DNA of 53,283 bases from Corallochytrium limacisporum (lineage: Eukaryota > Opisthokonta), in contig PDIP01000107.1 of assembly GCA_002811645.1 (NCBI GenBank), forward strand, positions 7,326 through 60,608, read 5' to 3'. Of this stretch, positions 28,207 through 38,488 are shown in pieces. Below the pieces are notes generated by a model. It saw nothing but the letters and a program-made list of their open reading frames with translations, was not told the DNA's origin and ran no database searches. The translations under genes were made by a program, and so were the position numbers. The first letter of the stretch is position 1. Every line of letters begins with the position of its first letter.

Positions 28207-29607
28207 ATGATGCTCACACGGGCAGTTGCTTCCCAGTCGAGTCGGTCGACTGGTGGCCTACTAGCGGCACGCTCCATGGCCATGGGACTGTTCAGCCGCA
28301 GCAGAAACTACACATCGTCCACGGCGAACCAACGGAATGAAGATAAAGGCCGTCAAACTCCGCGGCCGCCGGCCCGGGCGAAGCTGGCGCAACAGTCAAG
28401 CAAGGTTGGCAGGGCTGCCGCCCCTGAGCTGGACCTCGACCCCAAACTGCCGCATGTGCCACCCATGAAGGAGATGGGACTCCGTGACGGCAAGCACCCT
28501 GCGGAATGGAATGCCGTGCATGAAGAATTGCTTGGATACGGCGCGAATCCTATGTTCTTTGACGTTGAGGACCGCCGGATAAGGGCGGAGGACGACCGAG
28601 AAGCCTGGGCCTTCAACAACATTCCCGCACCAAAGGCCAAGGACACACGCCGGCGCGAGCCTCTGCAGGATCGTCAAGTAGCCATGGTCAACCGGCTCTA
28701 CGAATCGAAACCTATGGGCTTTCCGCACCGCATTCGTGTTGGCGTCCTGGTTGAAAGACCACAGGTCATTACACAAGAGCTCCTGGAGTGGGAGAAGGAA
28801 TACGAAGAGTTCCAAAGATCTGTAGATGAATACCCGGGTAACACGATGCCCACGCTAATCCAAGCTTACAAAGCGGTTGGCCCCGAACTCGTTATCGAGC
28901 GCACGGTCAACCGGCGCCGCAAGGAGCGCATGGTCGAAATCTACGAACCTGCGCCCCGCGACACCGAGGCTGACCGCAAAGGCGACCAAACAACGCAGTG
29001 GCGGAAGCTGGACCAAATGCTTTACCTTTTTGTGAAACAAAAGGACGGTACGGTCACGCTACCTGCCATTGACTACATCCCGGGGAAGGAGCTGCATATT
29101 GTTGCACGGGAATGCATGCGTGAACATTTTGGGGAGGACTTTTACGACAACGTTAAGCGTTTGTGGTATATGAGCCCGGCACCGGATGCAATGCTTCAAC
29201 ACGACTTTAAGAATGCGGACAAGGATGGCTACACCGGTATCAAAACATTCATCCTACGTGCTCGTCTGGTCGACGTACGTCGTCACTTCCCGTCAACTTC
29301 GAAGCCTGTTGGTGGTGAAGAAGCCGCCGGGACCGTAAGAGACCCCTCAAATCCGCTCTGGCTCACCCGCCAGGAACTCCAGGAGACACTTGATGCCTCT
29401 CTGTGGTCTGAGTTGGAACCCTCGCTCCTGACTACGCGCATCACCGCCGGCATTGGGCGGTCCTTAGCTCCGGAGCCGTACGGTGAACGGGAGAAGACCG
29501 CCGAGGAGCTCCGTGCAGAAAACATTGAGCGCAACAAACTGTTGGCCGAACTGCGCAAGAAGATGTCCAAAAAGACTGGCAAGCAGCAAAAGGGCAAGAA
29601 GAAGTAA
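28207..29607 (+). CDS. MRPL46: Mitochondrial large-subunit ribosomal protein mL46 (MRPL46)
   Basis: A component of the mitochondrial 54S/39S subunit with a Nudix-like fold, 466 residues from the ATG at 28207. The N-terminus (to about 60) is rich in Arg, Ser and Ala and looks like a mitochondrial presequence. The family N-terminal block is clear: RVGVLVERPQVITQELLEWE followed by KEYEEFQ. The Nudix-like part contains WRKLDQMLYLFVKQ, IPGKELHIVARECMREHFGEDF and GIKTFILRARL, then the PLWLTRQEL segment. The residues needed for Nudix hydrolysis are not all present, as usual for this structural protein. Inserts in the second half and a lysine-rich C-terminus (KKMSKKTGKQQKGKKK) make it longer than animal mL46. 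The frame extends two codons upstream to a TTG, but the ATG is preferred. Confidence 0.9.
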   Translation: MMLTRAVASQSSRSTGGLLAARSMAMGLFSRSRNYTSSTANQRNEDKGRQTPRPPARAKLAQQSSKVGRAAAPELDLDPKLPHVPPMKEMGLRDGKHPAEWNAVHEELLGYGANPMFFDVEDRRIRAEDDREAWAFNNIPAPKAKDTRRREPLQDRQVAMVNRLYESKPMGFPHRIRVGVLVERPQVITQELLEWEKEYEEFQRSVDEYPGNTMPTLIQAYKAVGPELVIERTVNRRRKERMVEIYEPAPRDTEADRKGDQTTQWRKLDQMLYLFVKQKDGTVTLPAIDYIPGKELHIVARECMREHFGEDFYDNVKRLWYMSPAPDAMLQHDFKNADKDGYTGIKTFILRARLVDVRRHFPSTSKPVGGEEAAGTVRDPSNPLWLTRQELQETLDASLWSELEPSLLTTRITAGIGRSLAPEPYGEREKTAEELRAENIERNKLLAELRKKMSKKTGKQQKGKKK

Positions 29608-29775
29608 ACTTCTTCTCTTGTAAACATAGTAGTACACCAGGTATGGTTTCATGGTAGACTTATTCTCATTCAAATTTGATGTCAAGTGTGCTGTAATGAA
29701 ATTCTTCTGTTGTTGTGCCCATGCATTGTTGCATGCATAGAATTGGGCGATCAAAATGAAACAAATCGCTTAGAG

Positions 29776-31113
29776 TCATGCGGCGCTTGCGACCTCCTCT
29801 GCCTCGTCCCGGGTGGAAAGTGGGATCCAGCCCTTGTTTGCCAACCACTTCTTAGACATGCGCCTGCGCATGAAGACCAAGATACAGAGGCCTCCGGCTG
29901 ACATACCCACGACAAACAAAAGAGCGCCGTACAAGGCGCTAGCCAACCCCGAGCTGCCCTTTGTGCTGGGATTTGAGTAGATCCAGCCGTTCGGAACGTA
30001 TGGCTCGCCACCATTGGATCCTGGGAAAGCTATATTTGCGCCAAGATGCTTGATAGCCGCCCGCTTGCGTCGCAGCGTGGTCGTATACATGTCATGACCG
30101 TCGGTGCCCACAAAGTTCGCAAAAATCCGCTCATGGTCAATATTGAAGCGCATGAAACCTTCGGTGGAGGTCTGGTACAGTTTCAAGCTATTCGTTGGCT
30201 TCTCAGCTTTAATTTTATGCACCTTACCACCACTGCCATTTACTAAATAAGACACGCCGTCCCGCATAAGGTGTTCCTGCATATGATCATGTCCGCAAAG
30301 ATAGAAATCGACCTCGTAGTGACTTAAGAGGCCGCCCAGCGGCAAAAGATTCGGAGTGTCACCGTGCTCGCCGACCGAGTAGACTGGGTGGTGGCCCACA
30401 ACCACAACATAATCAGCATCGCATTCAGCCAAGGTACTGTTGATCCAAACCCACTGCTCCTCCACTTCTTCCCGCATCTTGGGACTGGACGATTTTGTGA
30501 GCGTAGCAATCGGCTCCGTGTCAATAAAGACGGCGTCTAGGGTCACGCGCTTTTTCATGTTCGGGGCATTAAAGTCAAAGCGCTTTTTGTAGTACCGGTC
30601 CGGCATATTCCAACGAGGATTTTTCTGGCTGAACTCTATCTCCGCATGAGGATTTGTATGGTAATCATGGTTGCCAAGAATGAGCCACCAATTCGCGACT
30701 CCAAGTGCATCATCACCGCCATAGATAGAGGCCCAGTCAGATTCAAAGAGAGGATCATCCGCGTCCGTAACACCGTCGGTGTAGAAATTGTCGCCCAGTC
30801 CCCACACAAAACCAATGCTGCCCAACTCCTTCGCCACGTTACGCATACCTTGAGCCACATTCACCTGGATGTCATCACTGTTAAGATTTAAAGATCCCCA
30901 GTCTCCAACTGCCAGAAAATCATTACTTTGGACCTCGTAGACCGGACCGTCCACGTCTGGGTTGGAAGAAATGAACACAGGGTGAATCTGTTGCTGTTCA
31001 TTGTCGCCTTCCTCTGCCATGGCTTCACCTTCGCCATGTGGTAGTTCATCGGCAGCTTTCGCGAGTCGCGTTGCCGCGAAGACAACGAGGACCGCAACAG
31101 TGCATGTCCTCAT
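29776..31113 (-). CDS. Membrane-anchored purple acid phosphatase (ACP5-like metallophosphatase)
   Basis: A 445-residue metallophosphoesterase of the low-molecular-weight purple acid phosphatase (tartrate-resistant) group. All five metal-ligand motifs are present: GDWG (Asp71), GDNFY (Asp108, Tyr111), GNHDY (Asn148, His149), VGHHP (His241) and GHDHMQEH (His275, His277). The enzyme should therefore be an active Fe-metal phosphatase. A signal peptide is clear (about 1-20, ending AKA-AD). Unlike the secreted animal enzyme, it continues past the catalytic domain to a transmembrane helix (about 393-415, YGALLFVVGMSAGGLCILVF). A basic cytoplasmic tail of about 30 residues follows. It is thus a type I membrane protein of the cell surface or an acidic compartment. 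It converges on mL46 with 168 bases between. Confidence 0.93.
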   Translation of the reverse strand: MRTCTVAVLVVFAATRLAKAADELPHGEGEAMAEEGDNEQQQIHPVFISSNPDVDGPVYEVQSNDFLAVGDWGSLNLNSDDIQVNVAQGMRNVAKELGSIGFVWGLGDNFYTDGVTDADDPLFESDWASIYGGDDALGVANWWLILGNHDYHTNPHAEIEFSQKNPRWNMPDRYYKKRFDFNAPNMKKRVTLDAVFIDTEPIATLTKSSSPKMREEVEEQWVWINSTLAECDADYVVVVGHHPVYSVGEHGDTPNLLPLGGLLSHYEVDFYLCGHDHMQEHLMRDGVSYLVNGSGGKVHKIKAEKPTNSLKLYQTSTEGFMRFNIDHERIFANFVGTDGHDMYTTTLRRKRAAIKHLGANIAFPGSNGGEPYVPNGWIYSNPSTKGSSGLASALYGALLFVVGMSAGGLCILVFMRRRMSKKWLANKGWIPLSTRDEAEEVASAA

Positions 31114-33010
31114 TTGGGTAACCTTTCCTGCTAATCCTATAAGGCTAACTGAACAACGAAATTCTCACTTTTTCAAATAACTATGTCCCTGCTATTTTCT
31201 ACGTCATGCTCGGGACGCAACGACACAACTGTTCGTTTGACAAAGAAAATTAAATAGTTAGAGAAAGTCTGAATACCGAAATAGCTTATTTATTCCACTT
31301 GTACAATGCTTCCCATTGATCCCAGCGAGTCATTGACCTGTACATCAAACCCTCTTCCTCGAACCATAAAGGTATGTCGTACGATCTCCAGAGAACACGC
31401 GTACTACCCCACGGAACCCTCGACCGAGGCCCAAAGCCCCCCCCCCCGGTGGTGAGGGGGGTTGGACTCGGAGGCCGAGGGAAGTGGGGGCCCTAACCGC
31501 GAAATTGCGGCGGGAGGCGCAGGAAGACAGAGTCTCTCTCTCTCTCTGTGTTTGTGTGCGGAGCGTGGGGGCTTCTGCGGGCACTGTAAAAACTCCGTGA
31601 CGTGGCCTACTTTTTCCCGGGTTTCGAAATCTTTCCCTTTTTTTCTCTGGGAAGGCGGGTTGACTCGGCCCTCCCCCCNNNNNNNNNNNNNNNNNNNNNN
31701 NNNNNNNNNNNNNNNNNNNNNNNNNNNNNNNNNNNNNNNNNNNNNNNNNNNNNNNNNNNNNNNNNNNNNNNNNNNNNNNNNNNNNNNNNNNNNNNNNNNN
31801 NNNNNNNNNNNNNNNNNNNNNNNNNNNNNNNNNNNNNNNNNNNNNNNNNNNNNNNNNNNNNNNNNNNNNNNNNNNNNNNNNNNNNNNNNNNNNNNNNNNN
31901 NNNNNNNNNNNNNNNNNNNNNAAAAAAAAACCGCCCCCCCCCCCCCAAACCTTCCCCCCCCCCCCCCCCCCGCGCGGAGGGGCCTCCCTCCCTCGTCCTT
32001 CGTCACCGTGCCCCGGGGCGCTCTCTCTCTCTCTCTCTGTGTCTCTCTCTGTCTTTTTCTTTCCCCCCCCCCCCTCCCGTGCTCCCAATTCGCGCGCCTG
32101 TCCTTAGCTCGCAGTTTGGTTTTTTTTATTTGCCTGCCTGGCTGTGACTGGGGGCGCGCCCAGAATTTAAAAACCGACCTTTTTTTCCTTCGCTTCTTCG
32201 CGGGTGCCCCGTGTGTGTCTCCTTTCGTCGGAGTAAGACCCCCGGGCCTGGGGTAGGGGGTTGGTTGGTTGGTGGTTTCCCCAATAAAAACTAACCCAAG
32301 AAAAAGCCAACCGAAACACCGGCAAAGCCAAAGGAGGACCTCGTGTGCGACGGGGTGGTGGTTGATTGGATGGAAAGCAAAGAGAATAATAGTAAAACAA
32401 TTGGAAAAGGAGGGAGAGTCGGGGTTCTTCTTTCTTTGACATTTCCTCTCCGGACCGGACCCTGTGCGCGTTTGGTAGGCCTTGTTTTTCTTTCATTTTT
32501 TTTTATTTTATTTTTCAATTGTTTTCGGCTTTCCGAAGTCTCTTCAGCACCTACTACCGGCGCTCTCTCCCTCGCTCTGTTGCTCCCGCGCGGACAGTGG
32601 TTCTACCGCGGGGAATAAATAGGCCCCCGTATCGGTCACCGGTGTCGGGGGGAATGTAAGAAAATCGCGTCATCCCCGAAACGCTTGCGCGCTTTCGAAA
32701 GCGGGCGCCGGGGCTGCCCAAAAAGAAAAAAGGGGGGGGGGTCCGATCGGGGCACGGCAGAGGGCCCCCCGAGGGGCCAGAATGGAGCGGACACACAGGG
32801 TGGGTGGGCATTTGGGGAACACGGAGAACGACGCGAGCGGATGATCTGGAACTTACATGGCTAGGGGATCTTTCTTACTCCATTCTTTTTTGGGGCTTTT
32901 TTTACTGGACGTTGAAGATTTTGGAACTAAAGTAAAGGTGGGCAGGCGTTGATGCTCATCCCGGAGAGATAGATTGGGGCGGGTTGACCACGGCCACCAG
33001 AAGGCGTTTT
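31114..33010. other. Intergenic between phosphatase and glycogen phosphorylase, with gap
   Basis: 1.9 kb upstream of the phosphatase gene. It includes C/G runs (31437-31447, 31955-31971), CT-rich tracts (near 32025-32050), a run of N (separate entry) and T-rich stretches. Open frames here are low complexity or cross the gap, and none is supported as a gene. Confidence 0.5.
31679..31921. other. Assembly gap of 243 N
   Basis: Undetermined bases between a C-run on the left and an A-run followed by long C-runs on the right. The gap most likely marks homopolymer or repeat DNA that could not be assembled. Any frame across it is not interpretable. Confidence 0.98.
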
Positions 33011-35638
33011 TTAAAGAAGCCACTTGTCGTCGATCGGCTTAACACCCCAGATATCTTGGGCGTACTCCTTGATGGTGCGATCAGAGGAGAACTTGCCAGA
33101 CGCGGCAATGTTCAGCAGGGCCTTGCGGGTCCAGGCCTTGGGGTCTCGGTATAACTCGCTGACCTGTTCCTGGCAGTCAATGTAGGCCTGGTAGTCGGCA
33201 AGCACGCAGAAGCGATCGCCGTGAACCAGCAGTGAGTCAATGATGTCCTGGAACATATGCGGCTCATCGGGGGAGAACTCGCCTTCGGCGATGGCATCGA
33301 TGACACGCTTGAGGGTAGCGTTCTTCTCGTAGTACTGACGCGGCTTGTATCCCTCCGCTTTCAACTCATCCACCTCGGGTACGGTCATTCCAAAGATGAA
33401 AATGTTTTCGGGTCCCATCTCCTCACGCATCTCCACATTGGCGCCGTCCAGGGTACCGATGGTCAAGGCACCGTTGAGCTGGAATTTCATGTTGCCCGTA
33501 CCGGATGCCTCAGTTCCGGCCAGGGAGATCTGCTCAGACAGGTCTGAAGCTGGCATGATCTTCTCGGCCAGGGTCACACGGTAGTTTGGCAGGTACACGA
33601 TCTTCATGTAGCGATTGACCACGGTATCGTTGTTTACCACTTCGGCCACAGAGTTGATCAGCTTGATGATCTTTTTTGCCATATGGTAACCGGGGGCCGC
33701 CTTGCCGCCGACCATGATGGTGCGGGGCACAAAGTCACCATTGGGATTGTCCCTGATGCGGAAGTACTGAGTGATCATATGCAGGCAGTTGAGCAACTGG
33801 CGCTTGTACTCGTGAATGCGCTTGACCTGAATGTCAAACATGGACTGCGGATCAATGGTCACTCCGTAGTGGTCCTGGATATGCTCGGCAAACTTCTTCT
33901 TGTTTTCCATTTTGACACTGTAGAGCTCATTGAGGAAGGCGTCGTCCTTGATGAACTTCTTCAGCTTGGTGAGTTCGAAGAGGTTGGTTACCCAGCCCTC
34001 GCCAATCTTTTCCGTGATCAAGTTGCTCAGTCCCGGGTTGCACATCAGCAGCCAGCGGCGCGGTGTAATACCGTTGGTCTTGTTCTGGAACTTCTCTGGG
34101 GTCATTTCGTAGAAGTCCTTGAACAGGGAAGACTTAATAAGCTCGGAATGCAGCGCAGCCACACCGTTGACGGCGTGGGAACCCACGATGGCCAGGAAGG
34201 ACATGTTGATCCGCTTACCACCCGTCTCTTCGATCAAGGACATCCGGCGCATGCGGTCCAAGTCGTTGGGCCAGAGCTTCAGAACTTCCTGCAGATGGCG
34301 GTGGTTAATCTCGTAGATGATCTCCAGATGGCGCGGCAACATGTTCTCAAACAACTCGACGGGCCAACGTTCCAGTGCCTCGGGTAGGATGGTGTGGTTG
34401 GTGTACGCACAGCAGGTGGTGGTGATCTCCCAGGCCACATCCCACTTGACATCTTCTTCGTCAAGTAGAACTCTCATCAGCTCAGCCACAGCAATGGCTG
34501 GGTGAGTGTCGTTCAGTTGCATGGCGATCTTCTTGGGCATCATCTTGTAGTCGACCTTCTTGCCGTCCGGGAAGGTAGAGGCTTTGAAACGGCGCATCAT
34601 GTCGTGCACAGAGGCAGCGCACAGGAAGTACTCCTGTTTCAGACGCAACTCCTTGCCCTCGAAGAAGTTATCGTTGGGATACAACACACGAGTAATGTTC
34701 TCAGCTAGGTTGCGATCAATAACGGCGCGGATGTAGTCACCGTGGTTGAAGTAGCCGAGATCGAAACTGTTTGGAGAGCGGGCGGACCACAGACGCAAGG
34801 TGTTCACGCTGGCCTCCTTGCCATAACCGGGCACAGGATAGTCGTAGGGAGTGGCGATGACAATCTGGCAGTCATTCCAAACGCGATTCTTGTCCTCGTC
34901 GACATCCACCCGTCCGTAGAACTTGACCTCGTACTGATACTCAGGGCGGGCAATATCCCAAGGGTTGCCAAACTGCAGCCAATGATCCGGGGCCTCCACC
35001 TGCCAACCGTTCTTGATCAACTGGGTGAAGATGCCGTACTCGTAACGCAAACCGTACCCGTAGGCTGGCAGCTTCAGAGTGGCCATGGAGTCCAGGAAAC
35101 AGGCCGCAAGGCGCCCCAAACCGCCGTTGCCGAGACCGGCGTCGGCCTCGTAATCCTGCAGCTCTTCCATTTCAATGCCAAGCTGGAACAGTGCTTCTTC
35201 AAGCTCACCGGCAAGGCGCAGGTTCATGCAGGCGTTCTCCATGGCACGGCCCATGTAGAACTCCAGAGACAGATAGTACACGCGCTTGGGGTCCGCCTTG
35301 TAGTACTGTTGCTGCGTGCGGATCCAGCGGCTGATCATCTTGTCCCTGACAGTGTACGCCAGACTGAGGTAGTAGTCGCGATTTGTTGCGACGTTACGGT
35401 CCTTGGCCAGGGTGTAGTGCAGGTGGCGGTTAAATCCATTCTTGTACTCCTGGACGTCCTTGATCTCGGGGATGCCGCGCAGAGAGATCTGCTTGCGACC
35501 GAGACCAGGACGGGGAGCGACAGTGGATGCCGCCTGACGGGCGAGATCATCTTCGTGCAGCTCCTGCAGAGAGTCACGGCGCTGAAGCTTTGCTTTCTGT
35601 TTCTTTTCTCCGTTCATGGCGGACTTTGCAGATGGCAT
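33011..35638 (-). CDS. Glycogen phosphorylase
   Basis: This pyridoxal-phosphate enzyme releases glucose 1-phosphate from glycogen in the cytosol. The 875-residue protein is colinear with animal glycogen phosphorylase. It has [27 protein letters not shown], and the cofactor site [15 protein letters not shown] with Lys718. The N-terminus carries GRKQISLRG (Ser52), which corresponds to the animal Ser14 site (KQISVRG) phosphorylated by phosphorylase kinase. An extra extension of about 37 residues precedes it and contains RRDSLQE (Ser23), a PKA-like motif. The offset of 37 residues is the same at the serine and at the cofactor lysine, so there are no indels between them. Activation by phosphorylation is therefore likely. 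It is transcribed divergently from Rictor. Confidence 0.98.
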   Translation of the reverse strand: MPSAKSAMNGEKKQKAKLQRRDSLQELHEDDLARQAASTVAPRPGLGRKQISLRGIPEIKDVQEYKNGFNRHLHYTLAKDRNVATNRDYYLSLAYTVRDKMISRWIRTQQQYYKADPKRVYYLSLEFYMGRAMENACMNLRLAGELEEALFQLGIEMEELQDYEADAGLGNGGLGRLAACFLDSMATLKLPAYGYGLRYEYGIFTQLIKNGWQVEAPDHWLQFGNPWDIARPEYQYEVKFYGRVDVDEDKNRVWNDCQIVIATPYDYPVPGYGKEASVNTLRLWSARSPNSFDLGYFNHGDYIRAVIDRNLAENITRVLYPNDNFFEGKELRLKQEYFLCAASVHDMMRRFKASTFPDGKKVDYKMMPKKIAMQLNDTHPAIAVAELMRVLLDEEDVKWDVAWEITTTCCAYTNHTILPEALERWPVELFENMLPRHLEIIYEINHRHLQEVLKLWPNDLDRMRRMSLIEETGGKRINMSFLAIVGSHAVNGVAALHSELIKSSLFKDFYEMTPEKFQNKTNGITPRRWLLMCNPGLSNLITEKIGEGWVTNLFELTKLKKFIKDDAFLNELYSVKMENKKKFAEHIQDHYGVTIDPQSMFDIQVKRIHEYKRQLLNCLHMITQYFRIRDNPNGDFVPRTIMVGGKAAPGYHMAKKIIKLINSVAEVVNNDTVVNRYMKIVYLPNYRVTLAEKIMPASDLSEQISLAGTEASGTGNMKFQLNGALTIGTLDGANVEMREEMGPENIFIFGMTVPEVDELKAEGYKPRQYYEKNATLKRVIDAIAEGEFSPDEPHMFQDIIDSLLVHGDRFCVLADYQAYIDCQEQVSELYRDPKAWTRKALLNIAASGKFSSDRTIKEYAQDIWGVKPIDDKWLL

Positions 35639-36240
35639 CTTCTTTCCCCAAAGGACTTCTCTTCACGGTCCCAAACTCACCGAATTGGGAACTCCTATAG
35701 AAAAGAGTCTACTGGTGGGGTTCCAGATCAGCTGCCATCGTGGTCAGAAATCGCTTATCTTCTTATAGCTTGGACAACACGCTTCACATTGTCCATCGGG
35801 ACACAAAAACAGGCATCGATGACACGGCCCAAGCTACACAAAAGGTCGCAGGACCCAACCCAAATCACCAAATCCCACCAAAGCACACACACCCAACAGT
35901 CCCACTATGGAATACATACACACAGCAGAGCATGTCCAGTGGCTGATGATTGGTGCACAAATCCTAGTCGGTACGGACAACACAAACACCCCCGACTTTC
36001 AGTAGGTTTCGTATGGGGGAGGGGGCCTAGCAGAGAAATTAACAGCAAAAGATAAACAGAAGCAAACACCCCAAACGAAGGGAGGGCAGAAGCAACGGGC
36101 AGGAAGGGGGGGGGGAGAGGGGGGAAGAACTGCGAGAGAGACCGGCCAGCGAAGGGGACCTTGAAAGGTGTGCTAGAAACTTCAAAGCAAAAGGAAGAAA
36201 AAAAACCGAAAAACAAACTACCCACCCGCCCGAGGGAGAG

Positions 36241-36242
<2 letters not shown>

Positions 36243-36276
<34 letters not shown>
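36243..36276. repeat. (GA)17 microsatellite
   Basis: Perfect GA dinucleotide repeat in the intergenic region upstream of the glycogen phosphorylase gene. Confidence 0.95.
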
Positions 36277-36279
<3 letters not shown>

Positions 36280-38382
36280 GAACATCAGCATCACCCAGGC
36301 CGATGAGTAATAAATATTGAATGTGAGGTTTACGAGAAGGAATGAAGCAAAAACAAGAACGAAAAAAAAATAACAGTAATCAAACACCCACGGTTACCCT
36401 ATAATGAGAGAAGAGAGATAGAAGAGGGTGAGCCAGACGGGAACAAGAACAAGGAGGGCACAAAGAGAACACGCAAGGATTTTCCTTTTTTACTGCCCCG
36501 GCGGATTGATTTGATCTCTGGCACCCCTCTCTCCCCTTCTCCCTCCTTTCTCACCTCCCTGCGGCCCGCCTCAGTACAAGGGCAGCGGTGATGGTGGGGG
36601 ACGGAACCGAAACAAACTAAAGTGATAAAATCGAGTCTCGCTTGAGACCCTCCTCCACCAACCGGGAGGCCGCTGGCTTTTTTTTTTGACCCCTCCCCCT
36701 TCCTTTGGCTGGCTTTGCTGTGCGCTTTGCCGCGGGCGATTGGGAGAAGCAGAGGGAGAGTCTCCCTGCTCTGTCCCCGGCTCACGGACTGCGATCGATT
36801 CTTTCCCCTTCCCCCCCCTCCCCCCCTTGCTTTTCCTTCTTTTTGCCACATTCTTTGGTGCTCGGTTGGCAGAAAAATAATGGGGCGGGGGGGGGAGAGA
36901 GGGAGGATATTGTAACGGTGTATTTTGTAAGGGAGCATAGAACAGCGACGGGCAGTAGCGGTGGTGTGGTGGTGGCAAATAAAACACCACACTCACCCTT
37001 TCTTGGGCGGGCGCCTGGTGGATTGCAATGTCAAAATAGTCAGTATATGTAATATCCCACCCACAGTTAATGAAACTGGCCCCCTTGCCAGATGAAGTAT
37101 CACAATCAGTATATTGAATACTGATGGATTGGGAAAGCCGGTACGTGCAGGGTGTTGTTGTTCGTTGAAAGTATCGAGCACGGAAGACAAGACCGCAGCT
37201 TTTGACACCTCCGGGTTCCCTTTTTTCTTCCCGTCCATCCAGTAAAACTGGGCCCTGCTTCTTTAATCCGCAGCGCTCCCGCCCAAAGTTTTCTCCCCCA
37301 TCCCCCTACTTCCACCGCGCCAGTCAATGGAGAACTAAAAAGACACAACAGGCCCCCGGGGGGCGGGGGTGTCAATAGGGCCGAGCCGGAGGAAAAATTC
37401 CAACAAACCTCAGTGGCAGAGAGACAGCAAGGCCCGGCACCAGCGGAAGGCAATGGGGGTCCATTTTTCCTCCGGGCCACACGAAACAAGAACAGGCACC
37501 CCCCTTAAAAGCCTTCCCCTTTTCTTCTCTATTCTCTCACTTCGCCATACCGAGATCACCGAGGACGATCCTTGGAATACATTTGAGATGAATCAAACGC
37601 CTTTGATTCATAAATTAGGCGGGGGGATGGTTGGTTGGTTGGTTGGGTGAAGGTTGGGAGGGAGCGGAGCTGCGAGCGGGGATGGCGCCCTCCCCTCCGG
37701 CGCAACTCTCGCCTCGGGCACACACCGCCTCCCGACTTTCCGGTCTGGTAGTCTTTTAAGGGGGTCCCTCTGCGGGTTGATTTAGACAGGGAAGAGGGAA
37801 GGGAGGCGGGGCGCGACTTGGCCTCCTCGCTCACTCGGCGGCCACTTATCTCCGCTGTTGCTCCGTACGGACGGAGAGTGGGGAAGCCTGGAATGCCTTT
37901 TGGGAGGCCTACCAAGGCGCACTAAGGGAGAAGGGAAAAAAAATTAAGGAGCGAACGGGAAGAGGAATGACCGGGAGAACAGGGAGACGGAGCGAAGAAA
38001 CGCTGGTTTCACTATGGAAATCGTACGCTCGAAATGAAAGGGGCCGGGTCCCTCGGTGAGGGGCGCCCCGCTTGGTTTCTTGGTGCTATGGTACAGTGGC
38101 TAGAGGTTTGCTTGGATTGCTGGCCTGGCTGTTTTTGCTCAGTAGGCATGTAACATGCCTTGCCTGTGTTTTGATATCTGTCACCCCATTGTGGATCGAA
38201 CATATGGTACATGAAAGCTAAAAGAATGACGAAGTTTTGGGTTGGCAAGGGCAACATTTTTAAAATGAGTGAAGGGTGACCAATCTCTTTGACGAGCAGT
38301 AAAGAATCTTCACTGTGGTGTACGAGGAGATTGTAACCAGCTATTGAAAACGTTCCCGAGACATGTACATATGCATATAGAG

Positions 38383-38389
38383 TAACCTA
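38383..38389. promoter_or_regulatory. TAACCTA motif upstream of Rictor
   Basis: The heptamer lies 100 bases before the Rictor ATG, in a sequence AGTAACCTAG that is nearly the same as the one upstream of DECR (22272-22281). Confidence 0.25.
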
Positions 38390-38488
38390 GGGCATAGAAA
38401 GCTATTGTTGGAATTGAGGCCATCATGTAGCTTTATCAATGTTTATGAATTGGTAGGTTTCGTCATAAAAGTAGCAGCAAGCGTTTGA

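Larger units (their letters stand above)
35639..38488. other. Long divergent intergenic region between glycogen phosphorylase and Rictor
   Basis: 2.85 kb rich in repeats: a (GA)17 microsatellite, G-runs near 36109 and 36888, purine tracts, and a C5G6 palindrome at 37353-37363. The last 500 bases before Rictor are less biased and contain TAACCTA. No protein-like frame or RNA gene is seen. Confidence 0.5.

Noticed and set aside
31345-32256. Several long frames across the run of N
   Set aside because: They span 243 undetermined bases, so the translation is meaningless; the flanks are low complexity.
38086-38170. tRNA-like A-box (GGTACAGTGGCTAGAGG)
   Set aside because: No matching B-box (GGTTCRANTCC) and no acceptor-stem complement at tRNA distance.
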